NCBI GenBank assembly: GCA_022376515.1
Contig: WTXI01000008.1
Coordinates: 496,001-560,000, forward strand
Origin: Lactifluus volemus
Lineage: Eukaryota; Basidiomycota; Agaricomycetes; Russulales; Russulaceae
Direction: 5' to 3'
Length of the DNA: 64,000 nucleotides
Below the pieces are notes generated by a model. That model did no database searches. It saw only the letters and a list, made by a program, of their open reading frames with translations, and was not told the DNA's origin. Positions within the stretch are counted from its first letter, which is position 1. Each line of letters begins with the position of its first letter. Both the position numbers and the translations under genes were made by a program. This document shows, in pieces, positions 1-11,191 of the stretch.

Positions 1-918
1 TGGTCCGATAATGAATTGCGAAGGAGGGCCAGAGATCTACTCCCGGACATACACGCAAAGTTTGGCGAGATTCCCTTGCCTGCTCTCCTCGTCAAGGTCC
101 TGAGCGCGCTTGCCAAAGCCGTGGCCCCCAACCGCCCTTTTCGCGACTCGCCGTCGAACGATGATTATAATCGTCTCCTTAACATCCTAAACATGTCCAC
201 GTTCTTACTATCCACTCGTTTCATATCCTGGTTGGCTCTGGGTAACAGATATTCTGAACCCATGGCCGTCCTCGAACGCCGCTTATATAGGGTGGCGCAG
301 TATCTGATGGGCGCGACAAGCTTACTGGTAATGAGAGCGGCGTTGCTGCAGGAAAGGGAGGCTCTTCCTTACGTCTGGGCCACCATGGGAGGAGAACCCC
401 ACTCGGTCGAAGACATCTTCCTTCTGCGTACCCCTTTGGAGGTCGCGCGAGAGGTCGACGCGCGCTGGACAGAATCGGCGCTCCGCACGAGACTCACAAA
501 TTTGGGCGAATGGAAGCCCTTCTCTAGTCCCCGAATTCATGCAGAACTGCGCTTGATCGCGTCCTGTAACCGAGCTTTCCTCGACCCTTCGTTCGACACG
601 TATGACCCGCGCAAGCCTGCGGCCGTTCGTATCGCCAGCTCCCACGACGTCTGCACGCTCTGCGCCCTCTGGGTCACCGTGTACAATCGCCAGTTTGGGA
701 CCCGTTTCAAGGTGTTGCCCTCGGGCGGTTCTGGAAAGATCGATCGAAATTGGGCCTTCGTCCTTTCTCCTCGTGAGAGACCTGATCAAGACGTCAGCGA
801 ACTGGTGTACAACCTCCTCGAAAATGAGTTGAACCACCTTCAAGACACCTCTCGAATGACGTGGGGGGTCATGCTACGGTCTTTGAGACCATGGACATGC
901 CTCTCTGGGTCACATGAG
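1..918 (+). CDS. OTT_1508-like deaminase-fold protein, 5' end outside the window
   Basis: The frame is open from base 1, so the start lies to the left. About 300 codons are visible. A His-Ala-Glu triad (HAELR, near codon 180) is followed by Cys-x-x-Cys (CTLC, near codon 218). This spacing fits the zinc site of the cytidine-deaminase fold, and the fungal OTT_1508-like deaminase family has this layout. Family members are mostly uncharacterised, so the substrate is unknown. The N-terminal 150 residues are helical-looking with no known motif. A possible 5' splice site (GAG|GTGAGG) follows codon 306; reading through gives a stop at 958-960. A second frame is open over the last 75 bases before the splice site, so the true C-terminus is uncertain. 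Family assignment is inference from the motif. Confidence 0.6.
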
Positions 919-2128
919 GTGAGGATATATATCCTGTCTATGTCATTGTGGATGGGCTGACCAAACCCTTGAGCGGATGCAGAATATGGTTCCCCGTAGA
1001 GGACCCACCCCGAATAGCATGCAAACTTATGTGCGTCTTCTTGCCTCACCTAGTGGCGTTATCGTTGCACAGGCATTTGGGTTATAAAGGTATCATCGCA
1101 CGTCTCGGATCCCAAAGTGGCTAATATGCCCTCACCTGCGACGACACCTCTCGCTGACAATGATCCGTCAAACCCCAAGGATTCCAGGTCCGTCGTTGCT
1201 TCTGCAAAGTATGGTGCCATTCGACACCCGACTGTTGTTCGTGACATTGAGGTGATGTATACATGACCACCGCGGATGATCAGTTGATTTACGACAATTT
1301 TTTTCTGGTCAGGCATGTGCTTCTGTTGTACATCCACAATCTACCAACATTTGTGAGGGTGGTTTGAAGGATTAGCTGGAAATTCACTAGGGCTTTATCG
1401 GTTGGACAAGGACACTTGGTGCTCTTATTATATTTTTTGTCGAGTCAAGAGGCGTACAGCATATGTTCCGAGTCCGCTTGGAGTGTTCGCTATTTGTCGT
1501 CACTGTGGCAATTTGGTGTACTTAGCGCTAGCAATGTATCTTCTCTTTCACTCATCGGTCGTAATGCATTCCTTTGACTTATTAAATAGCCCGCAATCGC
1601 TCTCGTTGTTCTCGAACAATGCTCCGCGTTTCTATCCCTGCCAGATGTTTTAACCCATTCTACTTTGCGTCTAAAGACTGGTGACGTTCGTGCTGTTAAC
1701 GCGCGGCGTTGCGTTGCAGTGCAGATGAGCTCTGCACGTTTCTCGAGTCAAAAGCCAACAATGAATGGTAGCACAAGCGATTGACAATTTTGTCAAGGGG
1801 GCACGGCTCAGGCTGAGAGGCAAAAGAAGTGTATATAAACCCTTGCTCGTGTGTATATAATATCCACGGCCATAGGACTCTGAAAACACCGCATCCCGTC
1901 CGATCTGCGCAGTTAACCAGAGTGCCGCCTAGTTAGTACCACGGTGGGGGACCACGCGGGAATCCTGGGTGCCGTGGTTACCTTTTTCAGCTTGCTTTTT
2001 CCCATGTATGCCTTTTTTTTTTTGTGACTGCCAGGAACTTTTTGCAAACTTTCCGGACTCGGTGGTGGTTTATTAATTGAAAGGGGGGCACAGGTGAAGA
2101 CATTTCTAGGTTTATCAGGGGTGCTCTC
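919..2128. other. Intergenic or terminal-exon region
   Basis: No complete gene is visible. Positions 1084-1266 on the plus strand hold a proline- and serine-containing open frame of about 60 codons, preceded by a CACAG acceptor-like site at 1069-1073. It could be a last exon of the deaminase gene, but the phase does not match a simple join. The remainder has no recognisable coding content. Confidence 0.3.
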
Positions 2129-2665
2129 ATGTCTGTTGATTTCAACGCAGAGCGACGAAAGTCTGCGAATTCGGTTAGCGCCCCTCTCTGGTGGTAGCCA
2201 CAAAATGAAGCTCGCGCTTGCTCGTGCAATGCTGTTCAAAGGCTGCCCTCTTACTTGATGAGCCGACTAATCACTTTCAATACTGCTTGGCTAGAGAGTC
2301 AACCTAACCCATGACTTCTGGATTCCGGACCAGCAACGTATTGCATTAAAAAACACCAAGCATGATGGGCCGCGGAATGGAGAAAGGTGTAAGATACATT
2401 GCGGTGCACAAACCTCCTGGTTCACGCCAACACGCGAACATCAGGAACTAGACTGAATCCGGCAGGCTGTGTGGCTGCCGCCTTTGGAACCGCGACGTGT
2501 CCTACACTTTCTCCCTTTCCTCCCCTTTCATCATCCATTCTGCCAGCGGCCCGTCATGCCTGGTGTCTTTTTAACAACCCTAACAATCCTGGACTGCTGG
2601 CTGATCTCGAGACGGCTGTCAAGGCCGTTCCCGATACTACACGTTCAATTGAAGAACACCCCTGC
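2129..2665 (+). pseudogene. Decayed fragment of an EF3-type ABC ATPase
   Basis: Positions 2129-2250 translate to the ABC signature segment LSGG followed after three residues by KMKLALARAMLFK, which is characteristic of the first nucleotide-binding domain of fungal translation elongation factor 3. A frameshift then moves the Walker B and D-loop (LLLDEPTNH) into the next frame at about 2250-2275, and NTAWLES follows in a third frame. Near 2615-2660 a further piece resembles the downstream VKAVP..YYT segment of EF3. EF3 is an essential ribosome-bound ATPase, so this cannot be the working copy: it has no start, at least two frameshifts and in-frame stops. It is probably a truncated duplicate or retrocopy next to the repeat array. 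Confidence 0.7.
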
Positions 2666-2679
2666 AAGTCCCCGACCAG

Positions 2680-2695
2680 CCCCCCCCCCCCCCCC
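2680..2695. repeat. Poly-C tract
   Basis: Sixteen consecutive C residues just after the EF3-like relic. Similar C-runs occur inside repeat units, for example near 4835-4848 and 18330-18342. The exact length is likely to be unreliable in the assembly. Confidence 0.8.
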
Positions 2696-5386
2696 TAACC
2701 CTGCTTGAGTACGTCAAGAATTAAGGAGAAGTCGCTCCTTAAAATGTGTAAGGTTGGCTTCCAGCCATCCGAGTCAGGCCGTGCAGCAGTTATAACGAAC
2801 TTCATGCTTCATGCTTCAAGGCTCCTTGTTCTCACATTTCGCCTCTTCTTGGACCGAATCCCCGGTTTATCTGTGTACGTCGCACAAATGCGTATTTGAC
2901 AACCAACCACCTTGACAGGACGACACTCGAGTACATGCATGCTTGGCTGCTACCAAACCGGTGAGGACAGGACATGGGGAAACTGTCAGATTACTGCCGA
3001 TGACGAAGAGACGAGCTCCCAGCTCATCGTCATCAGAGAATATCTGTTGCCTTGGCCAAGCGCGGGTGTATACCAAAACTGTGAAGCTTAGGGTCTCATA
3101 CCCTCGTACGCCGGAGCACCCAGTCCGAGTCGGCAAAAGAGTCGCTTGACTGCTTTTTTCTTGTTAGGCGACTCGGGCCCGGGAGTAGCACGGAGAATTT
3201 TCCCTTGATCTCCGTGTTTGCTATCACTGTCGGAATGCCCGTTCAACAAACAATCCCTTTTTGAGTGATTTGTTTCTAGCTTTGGCCTCACGTTGATTTC
3301 GAGTCTAGCTGCTCAGTGCTCAGATCGTGAACCCCCTATGGCCGGACTCCGAACCACTCCTTGAACATGTCCGCAATAGGCGAGTTTTTCGATAGAGGTG
3401 GCCAGTCAGTCACATCACATTTAAAATTTCCTGTTATCGGAAGATGACCCTATGAGTGTCATAGAGGATGATGATACATCTACATCTACCACTGGCACAG
3501 GAGGTAATACACACATTGCTACAATCAAGATGTACGCAGAGGACAGGTGTGTGGATAGATAATCAAAAAAAAAAGGTCAAAGGACATTTGTGTTGTCCTG
3601 ACACAACAAAGGAGGAAACCGAAAGGAGGAATGAAATAACGAAAATGCAACAGAACGGTGATGAATCGGGTGCTGCGACATGCGGTGAAGAATAAGTTGT
3701 GCGTTATCATAGGAAGTAGAAGAAACCACTTGCCAGTCATCCTGGTCATGATCAGAGTGTTTTCCGACCCCGTTGTGGAATACCATTACACGATGAGGCA
3801 GTTGTTGGGTGGGCCACAGCCGTCGGCGTCGGCGGGGAGATCAGGGTAGAAGTCGGGGTAAGAGACGGGAAATATAGTGGAGGTAGTGGAGGTAAAGTCG
3901 AATGAATCCATTGATTTGTTAGTAGCGGGTGTTTAGAAGGTCGAATACGTGTCTGCTACCCGCTAGTAGCATCTCCTTTTATACGTTGACGTTTCATGGG
4001 CGGAGCCTAGGAGACATGGAACAGACGAGATTCATTCAAAACAATAGAACACCCGGGCCACAAAAGAGAACTTGTTCAGTGAGCACCGCTGGCATTATTC
4101 GAAGATCTGCGGGAGCCCGATCCGTTCCGATAGTATACACTCTCAGCACAGCTAGCTCAGGCTCTCCGGACAACAACACTGAGAGCGACAATAGCTCAGT
4201 CGGTTTGATATTGTTATCATCTGGATTTGCAGTACTAGGGGACGTCGTAACCTGGGAGAGATCAACGAAGTTGAAGGAGCAGAGATCGGGGATTACGAAC
4301 GTATCATCTGAGACAAGGGTCTGACTGACTCTCAATACAACGGGACAAGGAACGGATGAGAGTTCAAAACACTGAGGTCCGTGAGCGGAACTTATCCCTT
4401 GTTTTTTATTCTTGCTGTTATTGTGCAGGTCGTTCATATGAAAAAAGTGGAATGGCGTGTACGCAACGGATAAGTGCATGACACAACTCGGACGAGCGAA
4501 GCTTTGTTGACCACGAAATGTGAATCCCGTGCCGCGAATGCTGTCTTGGATTCAAAGAAAAAGTGTGTTAGGATGTCCTGGCCACGTACCATACTCCTGA
4601 CGACGTGCCAGTGTGAACGTCTTATTTACGGAATGTCTCGGAGAAGCGTATAGGTATGCGACGGATCGGCTTCAATCAGTTACCAAAAACTTCAGACCGA
4701 CTTGGCTTGGACATGATAACCCAAAAAAAATAGAAGTGACACAACAAAAAGGAAAAAAAAAAACGGCAAAAGCTTCTGTCGGACCATCTTCCCAGTCGTA
4801 GGCGTTCTGAGTACCTGGGTTCATCGATACCCCGCCCCCCCCCCCCCGTGAATTACAGCCTTTGGATACTGGAAAAATAGAAAATGTCCTTGACTCACAG
4901 GTGTCCGAGTCTTGTATGTTCATTGGCTCCCTGCCGGCAAGACCACGGTACGAGATACTGCGAACGTGAAAGCACCCTGAGTCACAGCCCGCACCCAAGC
5001 GAGATCCTCTTTGGTAATCATCTATAACACTGAGTCCATCATCCTAAGTTCGGTGTGTCTTCGCTATCACTGTATATGACTATCACCCGGGCGATTGAGT
5101 TGCAGGCTCACTTTAAATTTATAGATAACTTTGTTTTTCCCTTGATCATTCAATGCAGGAGAGTCCCGGCTCCTCCCTAGTTGGGAAATTTGATCCACGT
5201 GATGCAACAAGGCCCGACACTAATGGGATCGCACGTCTGCTAACTTACCATCAAGTCGCATCCGCCTCGTATCTTTCCGTACTTCGTAAATTCCAATTAG
5301 CGACAACTATTCTTTTGCGCTTCCGTCTGCATCTGAACCCTTTAGAACTGGTGACAGACCACTCCAGACGCTTTTCGGGCACGGCA

Positions 5387-5953
5387 ATGTCGAATCAACC
5401 TCCTCCAGAGTAGCAACTGCCCCCAAATCCAAATTCCACTCACTACATGATATTCAGCAGCGTAAGTGGGCTGTTCCAAAGATGGCCGCATACCCTTCGT
5501 AGAAATGGTGCGCTATGTCTTAATCCTAGGACTGGGTATATGCTAACTCTATATATTTGCATGGTCAGGTTGTGCCTGAAACCATCCCTGCAGGATACCA
5601 TGGACGTTCCAATGATCAAGTCCAAGATGTACCCGAATGGCCTGCCTTCGACTTCGGGCATGCCTACCTTCTCTGCCGTGGCGCATGTTATGTTCTTTCA
5701 TTCCAAGCGAAAAGTGCCCCTCGACTTGTGTATCTTATGGTTCAAGCGCAGCCAAGAGGTGGACGGCCCTTTAGACTCTCAGGACATTGTCACCTGGGGC
5801 AAACCCCAATCAGATATGTTCATCTCAGAGACGGAGCGCATCAAACCTTTGTGCGACTGGGGACGGCCATTTCGTCTAGATGGGTTCGTTCGGAATGGGT
5901 CTCCGCTATTAATGGGCCGCCACATTGGGCCGACCATTCTGGCGAAATCATGA
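5387..5953 (+). pseudogene. Unrecognised coding relic in unit 1
   Basis: A coding-like stretch begins at an ATG at 5387 (MSNQPPPE) and is broken by stops near 5411 and 5515. An intron-like GT...CAG segment spans about 5537-5569. After it, two overlapping frames stay open to 5953 and 5985; one of them is 117 codons from an ATG at 5600. No domain was recognised. The sequence is absent from the other eight units, so it arrived with the replacement of the unit core. It may be a captured host gene fragment or part of a transposon. Confidence 0.3.
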
Positions 5954-6574
5954 TTTTTGTGATATTCTGGATGCCAGTGGCATAGAGACCATCACGCTCC
6001 TTGACCTGTTACCGAAAAATATGACAGGCTCTCCATGCCGCAGACGTCCCCCGATGGAACCAGGGACCCTCTGGATAACTTTTTTTCCACCGCATCCGCC
6101 AGATTCACCGGGATCTGGACCGCCACCGACCTGGCACGGATCTCTTCCAAGCGGGACTACGGGTATGTTTGAAGCCAACCGTGCAGGAAGGTGGCATGCG
6201 ACCGCCCGGGGAGACACGAGTTCGCCTTGACCTCACGGGTCTCATCACATTTAGGGCAAGGATAGATCGTACCACCCCTTGAAAGGAATGTCCACGACAG
6301 ATGCTGAGCGCGTACTTGCGGAGCTGAAAACAGTGTTGGCGCGTGAGCAAGGTGGTCAGAGCGGCGTCAACTGAGGCAGCGCGTGAGTCGTAACGGAGCG
6401 CTACGCCGAGCGCCTCGATTATCTGCTGTTTTTGCTCTCTCCAGAAGCAGTGTTCGCCGATGTAGCGAAGCAGCCCGTGCACGCACTCAGCTATTCGTCA
6501 TCCACACGCCGTACATTACAACTGTAGATGTCCCAGAAAGACTGCCTGCATCCGCAAAGCGAGCGAGGCAGCGC

Positions 6575-6795
6575 AACGACGCAGACCTCGCACATCCTGC
6601 TCGGCATGTTCACACCCCAGGAGGCGTGCATCCCACGAGATTTGCAGGCGGTTGACGCTCATCTGTCTAAGATTGTTGTCAGAGAGTAGCAAACATCCGA
6701 GAAGCTAAGCCGGAAGCACGTAGACAAGTTGATGAGGTGGCTAGACTGGCCGCATGGGTCGAATGGAGACCTCCGTGTAACCGCGAGGTACGTAT
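6575..6795 (+). pseudogene. Helical coding relic in unit 1
   Basis: One frame at about 6585-6690 reads a segment ending in HLSKIVVRE before a stop. A second frame at about 6689-6787 gives a charged alanine/arginine-rich helix followed by a GT splice-like site. The pattern resembles the helical N-terminus of basidiomycete F-box proteins, but no F-box core is visible. Function is not assigned. Confidence 0.2.
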
Positions 6796-7199
6796 TACTT
6801 ACTAATGACTCAATTTGTTTTCACAAGGAGACTGACGGATGCTCACTCGAGAGATTGTTATCGTCCATCATGTGATCCGTATGATCAGACGCCGCGTTGC
6901 ATCTCAGGCAAGTATGTTGTTTGCCCATAGTGACGCCGTACAGTATCCACTGATTTGACTTCAGTGTTGTCCGTGGTCGCCAACTAGGCGACATGACATA
7001 CAAGCAGGTCGCTTGATAAGCGCATTTACCTCATATACCTGTCTATCAGGTCTCCGCAGAGACAGCGTTATGGATTTGCCGAATTCGGTCTACCTTTGTG
7101 ACGTTTACGTGTTGGCGTGAACCCCCGATTCCGGACTCCGAATTACTCCTTGTATATCTCCGCATGCTCAGTCAACATCATCCAACATTTACATAATTT

Positions 7200-10100
7200 C
7201 TGTTATCGGAAGACGATCCTATTAGTGTCAAATAGAAGGATGATACATCACTGGCACAGGTGATAATACACACATTACTACAATCAACATGTAGGCAGAT
7301 GACAGGTGTGTGAATAGAGAATCAAAAAGTCAAAGGACATTGGTGTTGTCCTGACAATCAAAAGAGGAAAACGAAAGGAGGAACGAAATAACGAAAATGC
7401 AACAGAAGGGGGATTAATCGGGTGCTGCGACGTGCGGGGTGAAGAATAAGTTGTGCGTTATTATAGGAAGTAAAGGAAAACCACTTGCAGTCATCCTGGT
7501 GATGGTCAGAGTGAAATGCCATTACACGATGAGGCAATTGCCGTCACCGCCAGGACCGTCGGCGTCGGCGGGGTAATCAGGCTGGTGGTCGGGATAAGGG
7601 TCGTGAAAGATAGCAGAGATGACGTTGAACAAATCCATTGGTTTGTTAGTGTTAGCGGGTGTTTAGAAGATTGAATGTGTGTCTGCTAGCTGCTAACGTC
7701 TCATTTTATATGTTGACGTTTCATGGGCGCGTATGAGCCCAGGAGAAAACGACGGAGCACTGGCAGATGAGGTTCAAAACAATAGAAAAGTTGTCACACC
7801 ACCCCAACAAAAGGACTTGTTCAGTTAGCCTGAGCGCTGCTGGCCTTATTTGAAGTTCAGCGGGAGCCCGATCGGTTCCTAGGCACAGCTAGCTCTCCGG
7901 ACAGCAACACTGAGAGCGACAACAGCTTCAGTCAGCTTAACATCACTGTCATCATCTAGGTTGCAGTACTAGTACTAGGCAGCGTCATAACGGGACGGGG
8001 AACAGCAAGGGGAACAGATGAGAGTTCAGAACATTGATGACTTTGTCCACTGCTCGACTGGAGGACGAATGACCATTGTGACCATCCATGCCTAAAACCA
8101 TCATAGATAATGAGATCCTTTATCCTTGTAATTATTGTGAAGGTAGTTCATATGAAAAAAACGTGGAGCTGCGCAAGGAACGGCGTGTACGAAACGGTGA
8201 GGTCTTGGGTGAAGTGCCAGTGCATGATATCGCTCGTCCAAATGTAAATCACATACCACAAATGCTCTCTCGGATTCAAAAAAAAAGGGTATTAGGATGT
8301 CCCAAGCGTGTAAGATGTCCTTCCTTACAGTACTGTATGGCTCGGAGAAGCGTATGGGTATGTTGCTGGTGACTTTGCGAATTCGAGCGCCCTCACTGCA
8401 CGCTGTCAGTTACCAAAAAGTTAGACTTGACATGATACCCAAAAAAATCAAAACAAAAAGCGACACAAACAAAAAAGAATAAGCACGGAAGCTTCTCGGA
8501 CCATCTTCCCAGTTGTAGGCGTTCTGAGTTTTGGATTCATCAACACCCCCCCCCCTTCCCGGGTCCCCACCATCCCCCAACCTTTGGATACGGCCCACTG
8601 GGAAAATTGAAAAGTCCCTTGGCTCTTGACGATTTTTCATCCCGTGCATATCGCATTGCCGCTGCCTCCATCTTGTACTTGGCCCTCAAGGCTCTTCGCA
8701 GCCGTCCTGTATGTCGTTGGTTTCCCCCCCCTCGTGATCCGGTTATTGGGGCAGGATCACAGTACGAGATACTGTGAACATTCTTTCATGCACCCTCACA
8801 GCCCATACCCAAGTCGAGCTCCAGCTTAGATTTGCTCAAGGACACATCATGAAAGAAGCACTTGCCTATACGATCTACAGCACGTCGGCAATCAACCGAT
8901 CGAGTTGCAGGCTCACTTACTTTAACAATAACTTTCCTCTTATGAGTTCCCTGCTCCATTCCCAGTGTATAAGTTTCCATCGCAGGTGCCATTTCGAGTC
9001 GCATTTGTGGTGGTCATTGCAAGGCTAACTTCTATCACCTTCGCCAGCCAATCTCAGCGCGCGCGCGCGCTTTCTTAGAGGATGGGTGCCTTCTCTATGA
9101 TCCCCGTGGATCTCCTGGTCCAAATTGACTCCGAAGTGGCTGTACCTTCGGCTGACGGCTTGGTGGTAGCCGAGGCGGGCATCGCAAACTATGAAGGCCA
9201 CTATCCGAGCGTCGGAAGCCACTTACCACCACGGATCAACAACAATAATAGCGATGCGCGCTAATCGAACGACTGTCGCCACACATTCCGCAGATCAAAC
9301 TTATTGTAAGCGAGACCAAAACTCAATCCTTGTGGCAAAAAAAGATGATATTTTTCGTATGTTCCCAGTTGCGAGGTGTCACTGAGACCACTGTAAGCCT
9401 AATCGAGCACGATCACATCACACAATGGTAGCGATGCGAATGTTAACCAACCTCTGTCATTAAAAAAAGGCTGGGGTGTGAAGGGCGATGTGTATACTAC
9501 GAAGACCAGGGACTCAGGGAAAAGAAAAAATCACGATGAGCGATACAGCGGGTATTGTTTGACACCGAGGCGCCCGAGTTCCGGGTGCCCGGGCCGAGTG
9601 TTACCTGTGCCTTCTCCGGGTCCCAATGGCCAGCCCTATCCTCCCCCCCCACAAGTCTCTAGTTGGCTTCGCGCGTGTGCGCCACCTCACAGACTCAGGC
9701 ACGGTCGCCCCGTGCCCCCTCCCACCAAACCATCGTGAGCCCCACACAAGCCCCAGCTCGCCAAAAACGGCCTCATTGAGGAATGGGGCTCCCGCTGGCG
9801 GAATAGTGACCGCCTCTCCCAAATCTACGTCGCCCTCCCCGAACATCCCCCGTCATTCAAGGCTCGAAAGGCTGTGACAGCGCTGTCTTCTCTATCTTGT
9901 CAGGCTCATCACCGGCCATGCCTTCATCGGCTCGTTCGCAGCGCGTTTTCACCCTGGCCAGCCCGTCTCCTGCCCCTGCGGAGCGCCCCTTCAAATTGTA
10001 GACCATGTGGTCTCGCACTGCCCACTCTACTCCGACGCCCGATCGACCGCGACTCCTCCCTCCCATCCTCCTAGGCACAGCTCAGCGAGCGCAGCCATGG

Positions 10101-11191
10101 CCCGCTTCCTCGAAACGACGCGTGCCTGCATGGCCCCGAGCCAAACCTGGAACACGGAATGACCCCGTTCACATATGTTGTATTCAGTCTGCTCGTCGAT
10201 AGCTATCCACTCTCTACCTCCCCTTCGCCTCCCCAAAAAGCCCAACCCTCCGTCCAGCCCAACGTTAAATATTGCCCCTCATTCCATCCCCGCCCGATCC
10301 AATCCTGTGCCATAGGACTGCGTCTTTGCCATAGTCACATGTTGCGGGATATAAATGCTGACTTTTTTTATTTTTAAAAAAGGCCAGCGTGGAGCATGAT
10401 CCATCCACCCCTCGGTTTCAGCTTCCTTCACAGCCAACCCTTTACCCTTGTTCCGCTACCATCAGCTCTGCCGTAACAACCACCTCTCCTTACCCCTTGG
10501 GCTCAGTGCCTTGTTGCGTGCTGCTTTACGTTTCTCAAAGCCGGATACCTTGCTATCATGTGTCTTGTGTGGTTCTCTTCCTTATTTCGATGATTCTAAT
10601 GTGCCCCGTGTCTCCCCTTAGTAGCCTCTGACTACTTACCGGCCTAGTGCCATGTCCTATTTCAGCTCGTGACTCGTTTCGCTTATATCACCAGCAATTC
10701 ACCCCACAAGTGCCATAGCATCTCACTTCAAAATGCCCTTCCGTATCTTTCTCGCCCGTGCATCTCTTGCCAACTCGTGATGGCGCATATTTTAAATGGC
10801 TATCCGGCCCTTGACCGGGCCCGGTGGGCCAAAGACAAAGTACCAAAGTGAGTGGAAAGTAGCAAGGAGATGTCTATACCATGTAATCCCTTCCTCGAGA
10901 CATGTCGTGTTACAAATGGTGCTGTCATCCTTCACGGTTCATACACACCTGGAGTTTTTCACTGCGCAAATCAAGTTTGGGTGCTATAGAAAGTCTAGGA
11001 CTAATTTGACTGCAGTATTGTCCGTGATTACCAAGTCTCTGCACAGACAATAATTACAGCCAAATTCGGTCTAGCTCTCGTGTTGGCGTGAACCAGGAGT
11101 AGTTCGGAGTTCGGGCATCGGGTGAGCATCTCCGCAATGGGTGAGTTTCTCGATAGAGGTGGCCAGTCAACAGACAATATTTAAATAGATT
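7200..11191. repeat. Array unit 2 (with LINE relic)
   Basis: A full set of common blocks, interrupted at 9634-10381 by a LINE 3' end. It is most like unit 3 in its first kilobase. It carries the CG run near 9058-9070 and a 60-codon open frame at 9082-9264 that recurs in part in other units. Confidence 0.85.
9634..10381 (+). mobile_element. 5'-truncated LINE (non-LTR retrotransposon) 3' end, unit 2
   Basis: About 750 bp that match the element at 18113-18912. Translations in two frames give pieces typical of the C-terminus of a basidiomycete LINE polyprotein: a GLIEEWGSRW-like helix, LITGHAFIGSF, and CPCGAP followed by HCPLYSDA, the terminal Cys/His zinc knuckle. The frames are broken by stops and indels. 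The element ends in T/A-rich sequence running into AAAAAA at 10376-10381, and is followed by GGCCAGCGTG, whose first six bases also precede it (9628-9633). Confidence 0.75.

Larger units (their letters stand above)
3431..7199. repeat. Array unit 1 (core replaced)
   Basis: The first part matches the other units up to about 5140, where the GAGTTGCAGGCTCACTT block ends. The central 1.8 kb is unlike any other unit. The common tail resumes near 6945 with the TTTGACT..CAG..TTGTCCGTGG block and the E-box hairpin near 7104-7123. The unit therefore lost most of its core to foreign sequence. Confidence 0.8.

Noticed and set aside
322..843. 173-codon minus-strand frame opposite the deaminase
   Set aside because: It is a shadow of the plus-strand gene, whose frame carries the zinc-site motifs.
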